A DNA stretch of 64,000 nucleotides from Clostridia bacterium. Its GTDB lineage: Bacteria > Bacillota > Clostridia > Christensenellales > CAG-314. The translations under genes were made by a program, and so were the position numbers. Location of the stretch: assembly GCA_017500855.1 (NCBI GenBank), contig JAFVYC010000036.1:1-64000 (forward strand), written 5' to 3'. Shown piece after piece: positions 1 to 8,100 of this stretch (position 1 is the first letter of the stretch; every line of letters begins with the position of its first letter). Below the pieces are notes generated by a model. The model ran no database searches. It was not told the DNA's origin and saw only the letters and a list, made by a program, of their open reading frames with translations.

Positions 1-370
1 ATCTTCGTATCTTTGAAATCTTTGAATTTTTGAATAAATTTTGATTTTCGTTTGAATTAAAATCAAAAATCAAAACCGAGCAAAGTGGCGTATTTTTAGT
101 GTTTTTCAATGGTTTTGCCATAAAAATCGCCGTTTTTGCCACTTCGACCGAATTTTGAAAAGCAATTTTGATTTTGCGCTTTGATTTTTGATTACGCGAA
201 AACTTGCGTATGACTGCCGCCCCGCTTATCGGGCGTGTTCCGTAGAGATTTGACCTCCCCCTGGGGGTGCAAAATGCAGTTCTAATAAAATGGTTGTTTC
301 ATCAACGTTCTCCTTTGCCGATATGATGGCTTGTTTCTAGTGTGGTATAGTTTCTTTTGTGCAAAACGAA
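1..370. other. AT-rich noncoding left edge
   Basis: I see no supportable gene here. A perfect 14-bp inverted repeat is present: AATCAAAAATCAAA at 61-74 and its complement at 180-193. On the minus strand a good ribosome site precedes a six-codon ORF (282-302), too short to call. Base composition is much more AT-rich than the fructan locus. Confidence 0.4.
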
Positions 371-397
371 AAAGCAGAGAATCTAATCTCTGCTTTT
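371..397. terminator. Bidirectional intrinsic terminator
   Basis: AGCAGAGA and TCTCTGCT form a stem with a 6-base loop, flanked by A-run on the left and TTTT on the right, so it could stop transcription in either direction. Minus-strand transcripts from the phased promoters at 543-1051 run into it. Confidence 0.6.
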
Positions 398-542
398 ATC
401 GGTTATAGCGCAATATTGAATTAATAATAGTAGGGTGTTATTTTTTTGGAATTGATTTAGGGGGTAAAAAAGTTGAAAAATATGGACTGCGTATGGTATC
501 GTATGGATTTCATTTTCCTATAAGTAACCTATCGTCAATTTT

Positions 543-598
543 ATTATACCATAGTTCATGGACACTTTTGTACGCTACCGTATGCTAGCGTACGCAAA
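543..598 (-). promoter_or_regulatory. Phased promoter array 1
   Basis: Read on the minus strand, TATAAT (543-548, with upstream TGG) is preceded by exactly 10 bp (549-558) and then four 10-bp units at 559, 569, 579 and 589. On the plus strand the units are TGGACACTTT, TGTACGCTAC, CGTATGCTAG and CGTACGCAAA. No canonical -35 is seen. Part of a series of five arrays with identical geometry. Confidence 0.55.
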
Positions 599-613
599 AT
601 TACTCCCATATTT

Positions 614-679
614 ATTATAACACAGCGTTCGTATACTTTCGTATGCTAACGTATGTTAACGTATGTTAACGTATGCTAA
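614..679 (-). promoter_or_regulatory. Phased promoter array 2
   Basis: Minus-strand TATAAT at 614-619, then 10 bp (620-629), then five 10-bp units starting at 630, 640, 650, 660 and 670: CGTATACTTT, CGTATGCTAA, CGTATGTTAA twice, and CGTATGCTAA. This is the longest and most regular array. The unit length equals about one helical turn, so all units face the same side of the DNA as the -10 element. Confidence 0.6.
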
Positions 680-694
680 TCTCTCCCTACTTTC

Positions 695-751
695 AGTATA
701 ACATGGGTTTCGTCTACTTTTGTCTACTTTCGTTATACCATCGTCCACTTT
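695..751 (-). promoter_or_regulatory. Phased promoter array 3
   Basis: Minus-strand TATACT (695-700), 10 bp gap (701-710), then units CGTCTACTTT (711-720) and TGTCTACTTT (721-730). A second -10-like TATAAC lies at 732-737 followed by CGTCCACTTT at 742-751, but its gap is only 4 bp, so this last part departs from the pattern. Confidence 0.5.
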
Positions 752-774
752 TTAAAATTAATATCCTCATAATC

Positions 775-830
775 ATTATATCACGGCTAGCGTTCAGTTT
801 TGTCTAGTTTCGTCTAGGCTTGTCTAGAGT
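775..830 (-). promoter_or_regulatory. Phased promoter array 4
   Basis: Minus-strand TATAAT (775-780), 10 bp gap (781-790), then units at 791, 801, 811 and 821: CGTTCAGTTT, TGTCTAGTTT, CGTCTAGGCT, TGTCTAGAGT. The core differs from the CGTATG core of array 2, but period and distance to the -10 are identical. Confidence 0.55.
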
Positions 831-865
831 TTTGTCTGCCCCTGATATTGTTTTATTTATATTTC

Positions 866-1001
866 CTTATACACACTAACTGTCCAACACGCCCACCCGT
901 CCAAAAAAGACACATTATATAAAGGACATATACCCCCATTTTATGTATAGGGGTGTTTGGTTATGGGCGGATGGACACTTTGGACGGGTTGTGTGTATAA
1001 G
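866..1001. promoter_or_regulatory. Large imperfect inverted repeat with divergent -10 elements
   Basis: CTTATACACAC (866-876) is matched by GTGTGTATAAG (991-1001), and CCCGTCCAAA (896-905) by TTTGGACGGG (980-989). Each arm ends in a TGTGTATAAG -10-like box pointing outwards, with GGAC-containing repeats about 9 bp upstream, resembling the neighbouring phased arrays in both orientations. Confidence 0.45.
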
Positions 1002-1045
1002 AGCATAATTCTTTATTAGGTTTTTATAGTTTTCGCTCCCTTTTT

Positions 1046-1101
1046 ATTATACACCCGATATCGGCTTAATTCGTCTTAAATCGTCTTAAAACGGCTTAAA
1101 T
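1046..1101 (-). promoter_or_regulatory. Phased promoter array 5
   Basis: Minus-strand TATAAT (1046-1051, preceded by TG), 10 bp gap (1052-1061), then four 10-bp units: CGGCTTAATT, CGTCTTAAAT, CGTCTTAAAA, CGGCTTAAAT at 1062, 1072, 1082 and 1092. It directly abuts the terminator of the upstream minus-strand gene. Confidence 0.55.
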
Positions 1102-1136
1102 TTAAATAAAACCGCCAAGGGTGAGTCCGTGGCGGT
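1098..1136 (-). terminator. Terminator of the 1143-1613 gene
   Basis: On the minus strand ACCGCCA (from 1136) pairs with TGGCGGT (to 1111), followed by TTTATTTAAATTT. It lies just after the stop codon of the unknown gene. Confidence 0.65.
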
Positions 1137-1142
1137 GAAGGT

Positions 1143-1613
1143 TTATTCTATTATAAAGTCTTTTTCGGAGCGGTATATTTTTAGTTCCGTGATATCCGTG
1201 CGATTGCTCATTTTTTGCGCGCTGTTTTCGTTACACATCATGCTGTAGGAGAAGTGAGTGTTTGCGTCGGTATACGTGACAAGGCAGGAGTAGCCTTTTT
1301 TGATGGCTTTTTTATATTCCTTTTCGTCATCCATCAGTTGAAGTAGTTCTGCCATAAATAAATCTTCGTCGCCGTCTAACTTGCCGTACTCCGTGATTAT
1401 CGGTCGTTCTTTGAAGTAGTGTTTAATCGTTTCTTTCAGGATAGGTGCGTAAGCGTTATCGTAGTAGACGATATCGCACGAACCGCCGTTTCCGCTGTCG
1501 TTGTACCAAGCTACCTTTTTTCTTTTATAATAAAGGTTGCCTTGGTTTCCTTGCCAGTCGAGCCCTTGAAAGGTTTTTCTGTTCTTTAATGTAAATCCGT
1601 ATATACTTGCCAT
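1143..1613 (-). CDS. Unknown protein of 156 aa
   Basis: I do not recognise the family. The protein is soluble and mixed-charge, with no signal peptide or membrane segment and an acidic patch (DGDEDLF) near the middle. I start at the ATG at 1613 because GGAGG lies 5 bases upstream; a longer reading from 1625 would put that Shine-Dalgarno sequence inside the gene. It has its own terminator and diverges from the HATPase gene at 1739. Codon use is AT-rich, unlike the fructan genes, which suggests acquisition. Confidence 0.6.
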   Translation of the reverse strand: MASIYGFTLKNRKTFQGLDWQGNQGNLYYKRKKVAWYNDSGNGGSCDIVYYDNAYAPILKETIKHYFKERPIITEYGKLDGDEDLFMAELLQLMDDEKEYKKAIKKGYSCLVTYTDANTHFSYSMMCNENSAQKMSNRTDITELKIYRSEKDFIIE

Positions 1614-1681
1614 TTTTGCCTCCATATATTATTGTTAAGCAAAGTATACCGTAAAGGTTTGCAAGAGCCCAGCGAAAGCAC

Positions 1682-1710
1682 TTGAAAAACTTGTGAAAAT
1701 ATGATATAAT
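1682..1710 (+). promoter_or_regulatory. Promoter of the HATPase/STAS gene
   Basis: TTGAAA (1682-1687) and TATAAT (1705-1710) are separated by exactly 17 bp, followed by the AAGGA ribosome site at 1726-1730 and ATG at 1739. Confidence 0.75.
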
Positions 1711-1738
1711 ATTAAAAATTCTACTAAGGAAAAGTATT

Positions 1739-2944
1739 ATGGTAATAACCTTCGATCGTTTTAACAAAATTAAAACAGTTGAATATTTTTTACGTTGTTT
1801 TAATAGGGCGCTAAAATTAAAGCCTACAGACAAGCATATAACAATCAAAATTGAGAAGGAGTTTCCCACATATCCTGAAACTATTATTCCCTTGTCTGGG
1901 ATTTTAGATTTTTTAAGGAATAAAGGATTTTCTCTTTATGTAGAGTATAACGATACTCCATTGATGGGAACAGGAATGCATAAGCCATATACCATTGCAG
2001 ATAATTCTTATGAATTATTATCGCCAATGTATAAAGTATGGAAATATAACTCTCCTGAAGAAGTATATAAAATTGTTGATGCTTTAGTTAAACATTTAAA
2101 CACTAAAATTATATGTGCGAAAGGTGTTGTTGAAGCGTTTGAATGGACCGTTAATGAGGTTATGGACAACGTAATACAGCATTCTCAATCTGCAAATGGA
2201 TACATAATGTGTACCGCGACTAGCAATTCCCATATTTCCGTTGCTATATACGATAATGGTATAGGGATATATAAATCATTCCAAGGAACTCATTATAGAT
2301 TGCAAAATTCTTACGATGCCATCATTTTAGCGATGCAAGAAGGCGCAACTCGTGACAAATCAATAGGACAAGGAAATGGATTATGGGGGATGTCAAAATT
2401 GCTAGCAAGCAATAAAGGTAGTTTGAGTATTGCTTCTAGCGAAGCTAATGTTTCTATAACCGAGTCAAATGGTATGATAAAAAGACCTGTTAGCACAAAA
2501 TATTATTTAGGTGAACTTTGTTACCAAATGGGAACGTTGGTTGATTTTCAATTTCAATGTAATAATGAAGTGTCTTTAACTGAAGTTTTTGGTGCGGATT
2601 ATCTATACACCAATTTAAACCTGGAATCACTAGAAGATGAAAACGAAAGAATTTCATTGAAGGTGAATGATTTTTCTTTTGGTTATGCTACACGAGTGGC
2701 TGGAGAACGAGCTAGAACGATGGCAATAAACTGCGCTATCCAGTCTGACTACAAGCAATTAATTCTTCTTGATTTCTCTGGGGTTGGAATTATTGCGTCT
2801 TCGTTCGCAGATGAATTTATTGGTAAAATGATACAGCATTTTGGTTTTATTCAATTCAATAGCCTTTTTCGGATTATTAATGTTAGCGAAGAAAATATGG
2901 CAATAATTAATCGCTCTATCATGCAACGTTCAAATATTGCTTAA
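1739..2944 (+). CDS. HATPase and STAS-like (DUF4325-type) fusion regulator
   Basis: A GHKL ATP-binding domain lies at about residues 125-235: N-box NEVMDNVIQH (N144), G1 box DNGIG (172-176) and G2 box GQGNGLWGM (210-218). It is followed at about 315-395 by a domain resembling the STAS-like DUF4325 family (key stretch LLDFSGVGIIASSFADEF). The first 120 residues are unassigned. There is no histidine-containing dimerisation domain or membrane segment, so it is not a classical sensor kinase; it resembles an anti-sigma-type kinase fused to its antagonist fold. Such pairs are usually separate genes. The gene is single, with its own promoter and terminator, in AT-rich DNA. Domain identity is fairly sure; the role is unknown. 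Confidence 0.75.
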   Translation: MVITFDRFNKIKTVEYFLRCFNRALKLKPTDKHITIKIEKEFPTYPETIIPLSGILDFLRNKGFSLYVEYNDTPLMGTGMHKPYTIADNSYELLSPMYKVWKYNSPEEVYKIVDALVKHLNTKIICAKGVVEAFEWTVNEVMDNVIQHSQSANGYIMCTATSNSHISVAIYDNGIGIYKSFQGTHYRLQNSYDAIILAMQEGATRDKSIGQGNGLWGMSKLLASNKGSLSIASSEANVSITESNGMIKRPVSTKYYLGELCYQMGTLVDFQFQCNNEVSLTEVFGADYLYTNLNLESLEDENERISLKVNDFSFGYATRVAGERARTMAINCAIQSDYKQLILLDFSGVGIIASSFADEFIGKMIQHFGFIQFNSLFRIINVSEENMAIINRSIMQRSNIA

Positions 2945-2952
2945 TTTTTTTT

Positions 2953-2976
2953 GTCACCAAATTTGGTGACCTTTTT
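2953..2976 (+). terminator. Terminator of the HATPase/STAS gene
   Basis: GTCACCAAA TTTGGTGAC is a perfect 18-bp palindrome followed by CTTTTT, nine bases after the stop codon. Confidence 0.8.
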
Positions 2977-3473
2977 GGTTGCCTTGGTTTTTTGAACACT
3001 ATAAAAGTTATTAAACGGCGTGAAATTTACGCAAAATACGGCGAGTAAACGGCGAAAATCGTGCAAAATATGCATTTTAGGTATTTTGCAAACCCTACAT
3101 TAGGGTCAGATATATCCTCCTAAGGGCTAGTTGTGGTTCGCTCAGCCAAGCGTAGCGCACGCCACGGAACGCAGTGTAGTATTCCCGCAGGTGCCACGAG
3201 CAAGGCAATGAAAAGCACGGCAATGCAAATTGCTGTGCTTTTTGTTTGCGACGAAACAAAAAAATTGGTTGTACAGCACCTTGTTGTGCAAAAATTGCAA
3301 TGTTTTTCCACCACGTATTGGGTGTTTTGAAATTGCATGGTTGAAAGTTGGCGATAGACGCTACGGGTACTCACACAATGGTTTTGCTTTTTTTCAATTT
3401 GATGGCAAACAAAAAGTGCTTTGCAGTTGCAAAGCACTTTGTTTTTGTTGTTCGAGAGAATTTTTGCATTTTT
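2977..3473. other. Intergenic region with two strong hairpins
   Basis: No gene is supportable. Hairpin 1 (3211-3242) is a 14-bp stem, AAAAGCACGGCAAT paired with ATTGCTGTGCTTTT. Hairpin 2 (3413-3440) is a perfect 13-bp stem, AAAGTGCTTTGCA with TGCAAAGCACTTT, ending in a T-run on both strands and so a candidate bidirectional terminator for the minus-strand fructan operon. A related sequence occurs near 29160-29195. Confidence 0.55.
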
Positions 3474-3674
3474 CCCACCACGGGTTTGGGGTTTTGCCCA
3501 ATATTTCGTGTTGTAGATACTGTCCGTGTCAATGCATGGCATTGACGAATCAAAAAACACCATTTTTCCCACCACGGGGTTGGGTTTTTGCCCAATGTTT
3601 TGTGTTGTAGATACTGTCCGAGCCAATGCATGGCATTGACAAATCAAAAACACCATTTTTCCCACCACGGGGTG
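3474..3674. repeat. Tandem 94-bp repeat, two full copies plus a partial third
   Basis: Units begin at 3474, 3568 and 3661 with CCCACCACGGG. The two full units (94 and 93 bp) differ at a few positions and each contains the small hairpin CAATGCATGGCATTG. The partial third copy ends just before the stop codon of the GH32 gene. The starting motif recurs at several other gene ends in the window. Confidence 0.75.
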
Positions 3675-3675
3675 G

Positions 3676-5034
3676 TTAGTTTGTGCAAATTTGGTAGCGA
3701 GTGTAGTGCCAATTGTCGGCTTGGATGGAAAGGTGCAAGTCGTCGGCGCCGTGTGGCGGATAGATTGTGGACGTCATTGCCCTGCCATCTTGGAAAATTT
3801 CCACCGAGTACTTGTCCAAAACAATGGTCAGTTCCACTTGCTTGTTGTTGGAAATTGGCATTTTGCGAATTCCCGCAAGGGAATCCTGGTCTTGTTCCAC
3901 ACCAACAATGCTTGCGCCGGAGTTGGAACGGTCGAACACCCACTTGTCATCTTGCAAGGTCAACTTGGTGCAATTTGTGCCGTTAGAGCGCAACGTCAGT
4001 TGGAAGTTTTGCAAGTTGGTTGCGGAAATTTTTAGCACGCCTTCCACCACCTTGTCTTGCACGGTGTTGCCACCACTTGCCTTGCGCACCTCGGCGCAAT
4101 GAACAATTGGCTCTTGCCACAATCTGCCATCCACAACGGAAACCTTGCGAGCAACAGTCAGCATGCCTGCAAAGCCGTAGTCTGCCGACGGCACGTTGCG
4201 ATCCCACATGTTTAGCCAACCCATCACAATGGGTTTGCCAACAAAACTTTGTGGGGCGTACATGTCAAAACCGTAGTCCACAATGTCTCGGCTTTGTTCA
4301 ACAAAGCGCCCTGTGCGGTAGTCGATGTGCCCAATGCAATACCTGCAAGTGTGCACGTTCAAATGAATGCCGTTTTCGCTGGGCTGGTACTGCTCGCAAA
4401 ACATCAAGTAGCCAAGTTCTTGGTTGTAGTCGGGGCACTCAATCATTGTGCCTGCGCTGTCCTTGCCAAACAGGTCGTTCACAAATTCCCAATTGAACAA
4501 ATCGGCAGATTTGTACAAAAGAATCCTACCCCTGCCTGCAATTTTGCGTGCTGCAACAATGCACCAAAAACTGCCGTTTTCAAACCAAACCTTTGGGTCA
4601 CGGAAATCGCAAGGGGCGTAGTCGCTTGGCAAAAGGTCGGTGCCAATAACAACGCCGTGCTTCACAAAGTGCACGCCATCGGCGCTTTCTGCCAAACATT
4701 GCACTTGACGAATGCTTTCGCCACCGAAATTATGCTCGTAGCCCGTGTACAACAGCCACAGTTTGCCATCGTGAACAATTGCACTGCCGGAAAAACAACC
4801 GTCCTTGTCCCCTTTGCCACCTGGCGCAAGGGCAATTGGCAAGTACTTCCAGTTGGTCAAATCGTTGCTTACAACGTGCCCCCAATGCATTGGCCCCCAC
4901 TTGGTGTCGTGTGGGTAGTGTTGAAAAAACGCATGGTACTGATTGTTGAAAAAAATCAAACCGTTAGGATCGTTGATCCAACCCTGTTCCCCTGTTACGT
5001 GAAACGTGGGCTTGTGTGTTTTTACAATTTCCAT
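3676..5034 (-). CDS. Cytoplasmic GH32 beta-fructosidase (sucrose / sucrose-6-P hydrolase type)
   Basis: The 452-aa protein has all three GH32 signatures: WINDPNG with nucleophile D22, FRDPK (D146) and the acid/base motif ECPD (E199), followed by the C-terminal beta-sandwich. There is no signal peptide, so it should hydrolyse imported sucrose, sucrose phosphate or short fructo-oligosaccharides inside the cell. I chose the ATG at 5034; a longer frame to 5166 would overlap the upstream gene's 3' end. It is the last gene of the fructan locus, 91 bp after the large module lipoprotein. Substrate (phosphorylated or not) cannot be told from sequence; the ABC rather than PTS transporter in the locus favours unphosphorylated sugar. 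Confidence 0.9.
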   Translation of the reverse strand: MEIVKTHKPTFHVTGEQGWINDPNGLIFFNNQYHAFFQHYPHDTKWGPMHWGHVVSNDLTNWKYLPIALAPGGKGDKDGCFSGSAIVHDGKLWLLYTGYEHNFGGESIRQVQCLAESADGVHFVKHGVVIGTDLLPSDYAPCDFRDPKVWFENGSFWCIVAARKIAGRGRILLYKSADLFNWEFVNDLFGKDSAGTMIECPDYNQELGYLMFCEQYQPSENGIHLNVHTCRYCIGHIDYRTGRFVEQSRDIVDYGFDMYAPQSFVGKPIVMGWLNMWDRNVPSADYGFAGMLTVARKVSVVDGRLWQEPIVHCAEVRKASGGNTVQDKVVEGVLKISATNLQNFQLTLRSNGTNCTKLTLQDDKWVFDRSNSGASIVGVEQDQDSLAGIRKMPISNNKQVELTIVLDKYSVEIFQDGRAMTSTIYPPHGADDLHLSIQADNWHYTRYQICTN

Positions 5035-5125
5035 AGTTAGTCTCTCTCTTCTTGGTTGGCCTTTCCGCCGTGTGGCGGAAAGGCGCAAATGTTTGTTGGT
5101 TGTGTTTTGTGTTGCCGTTTGCAAA

Positions 5126-8100
5126 CTACTGCACTGCCGGCAAAAATCCTTCCGGAGCAGATTCAAGGTTTACCCTGAAGTCGTCCACAACGAAGCAACC
5201 GTAGTTCTCTGTAGAGTTGTCTACCACACGGAAGAAGCAATCTGCAGTTTCGCCTGTGTATTGGTAGAAGTAAGCGTACATTTCGGTGTTTTGCTTGCCT
5301 TCGGCTTCGTTGAAGAAGGTTGCAATAACCTCTCCGTTAGCATTGCAAAGTTGAACGTACACGTCACGTGTGCCTGCGCCACCAAAACGGAAGGATACGT
5401 AGGTGCCCTGCTTCAATGTGAACACGGTGCTTTCGAGTGTACCCTTGCTGTTTTCGCAGTTTGTACCATCTGGACGACAGAATGTAAACAAGTTGTTGCC
5501 GTCCTTTCTGTCGTCGTTCTTGGTGTACCAACCAGCATCGTGTTCGGAACTTTCAACCCAACCCAATGTGTCGTGAGCGCCTGTTTCTGTGATGTTCATT
5601 TTCCAACCAAGCATGCCACTTTCGAAACTGCCGTTGGCAATTTCGTACTTAACGTCAATTGCTGTTATGCCTGTTGGAATTGATGTGTGGTAGGTCACAA
5701 CGTTGTCGAAAGATACACAACCCCAGTTGTTGGTTGCATTGTCTACAAGTTGAATGCGAACTGTTTTGCCGATGTGTTCCGAAAGGTCGGCAACGTACAG
5801 TTTCAAAACGGCATCTTCCCTTGCTTGTTGACGGAATCTTGCAAGCACTTCGCCCGTTGTAGCATCAACAACTTGAACGTAGCAAAATTCGTTGCCACCG
5901 CCAAGCATGTAGGAAATGTAGCCCGTGCCACCAAGTTGGAATACCGAACTTGTGAGAACGCCTGTGTTGCCTTCCCTGCCGTTGCCTGCGCCATGGTCTT
6001 CCACACCACTGTACAAGAATTCGCCGTTCTTGCCGTACTCTACGCCACTGAAAAAGGCGTTTGCATTTGTTACTTTGCCCGGTTCGCCGTTGTTCCACCA
6101 ACCTTGAACGTCGCCCATTTCGAAGCCACCGTTGAACAAGTCGTAGATGGTGCCGGAAACTGCGTAGCCGACTGGTGTTGCAACGTTGAACGTTTCGGCA
6201 GGTTCGGATTCGTAGTAGGTGTTGAAGCTGTCAACAAAGAACAAGCCGTAGCCACTGTCGGCGTTGTCGCTGATGCGGAAGAATACTTGCTTGCCCATGA
6301 AGTCGGACAAATCTGCCTTGTAGGCAACAAGTGTGCAACCACTCTTTACTTCATTTGTTCTTTCTGCCCAAAGTCCGTTGTAGTAGCGAACAAGAATTTG
6401 CTTTGTTTCGGCATCAACAACGTCAACGTAAACGTAGTTGCCGTCCCTCATTGCGCCAACTTTGAATGTTACAAAGCCGGAACCGCCAACTGTGAACGTG
6501 GAACTTGTCAACGTGCCAACTGCGCTTTCTGCTGCTCCGGGAGCATAGGCAGAGAACATCTTTTCGCCATCCATGCCAAACGCAAAGCCTTCGGCACTTT
6601 CGGGGTCGTTCAACCAATAGTGAGTGGCTGTGTCTACGTTGCCAATGTTGCCAACAACAGTCCAACCTTCCAAACCGTTTTCGAAACCACCGTTTGCAAG
6701 TCTGTTAGCTGTGGTATCTTTCAAACCAAGTTTGTAGGTGTAGGTAAGAATTTGCTGTTCGCCGTTTGCCATGAAGGAAACAGTCACAGCAATTGTTTCG
6801 TAAGTAATGGAGTCGCCATAGGTGCCAAGCACAAATGTGCAAACAGCACCGTCAACTGCCAACTGGTTTTCGCCAATCTTGGCTGAATAGGTAAGTTGCA
6901 AGTTGCCAACGTTATCTACGTTTTCCGACAAATCCAACAGCATTTGTTGCTTGTCGTCCAACTCAAACACGTCGTGTTCCGTTGCAATTTCTTGGCTACG
7001 CAACACGGGCGCAATGTCGTTGGTAATTTCCACGTCCAATTGCACCGCAAGTTGTTGTTCGCCCTTGTACAAAACGGCAATTGTCACAGTTGCACGAATT
7101 GCCTCGTCAACTTGACCGGCAGTAATGCTGAATTTGCCGTCGGCAATTTGGCTCAAGGTCACGTTTGCGCTGTCGCATTGAACGGTGTAGGAAATGCTAC
7201 TCAAACCGTTTTCTTCAACGTAGTTTGCCAAAACAACTTCCACGCTGTTGCCGGAAATAAGTCGGAAAGACCTTTTTCCACCTTCCACTTCTTCAACGGA
7301 GCGCACCGCAAGGTTCAAACGTGCGTTTTTCAACTCGTTCAACGCTTGGTCTACCGTGGATTGAGCAACGGCAACGTCTGCCACAAGCGCTTTTGCTTGG
7401 TTGAGTTTTTGAGTGTAGGTATTGAAAGAATCTGCCGTGTAGTCGCCTTGTTCGGCAATTTCCAAAGCAATTTCCGCATTGAGTTGCGTTTTGTCTGCCA
7501 AAAGATTTGTTGCCAAAGTTGCATTTTCGGGAACTGCGTCGTCAGTTTCGTAGTAGGTTACAAGTTCGTCGAAGTACACAACGCCCCAACCGCTGGATGC
7601 GTGGTCGTGAATTACAAACCTTAGTTCTTGCCCACGGAACTCGGAAATGTCTACTTTGTAGGTCACAAGGTTCACAAGGAAAATTGTGTTGCCAACCATT
7701 GCCTTTCTGTCTTCAACACTCATTGCGTTGTCTTGTTCGGTGAAATCTGCAAATTTCGTGTTGCGGAACAAAGCAAGAACTTGTCCGTCGCTGTTTTCCA
7801 CCGTGACGTACACGTTGTGGTTGCCTGCGCCACCAAGCATGAAGGTTGCGTAGTTGCTGTTTGCCACAAAGAAGGACGACGCCAGCGTGCCTTGCGATGC
7901 TTCCAAAGCGCCGTCTGCATATGCCGAGAAGTACTTTCCAACGTTGAACACGGGGTAGCCTTCGTTCCAGAACGTGGATTTTTCGTCAATACCTGCAAAG
8001 GGTGCTTCGCCATGTGTGTTTGTCAACGTCCAACCGTCCAAACCGTTTTCGAAATTGCCGTTTGCCACTTGGTATGCACGGGTGTCCTTCAAACCAAGTT

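Noticed and set aside
282-302. Short leader peptide M-K-Q-P-F-Y on the minus strand
   Set aside because: Good ribosome site but only six codons and no attenuator structure or gene after it inside the window.
630-830. CRISPR array
   Set aside because: The repeats are 10-bp direct units without spacers, and unit sequence changes from block to block; no cas gene is near.
3230-3610. Protein of 126 aa within the left intergenic repeats
   Set aside because: The frame crosses the terminator-like hairpin and the 94-bp tandem repeats, and has no ribosome site.
3676-5166. GH32 start at 5166
   Set aside because: It would overlap the stop of the upstream gene at 5126 and lacks a ribosome site; the conserved N-terminus fits ATG 5034.
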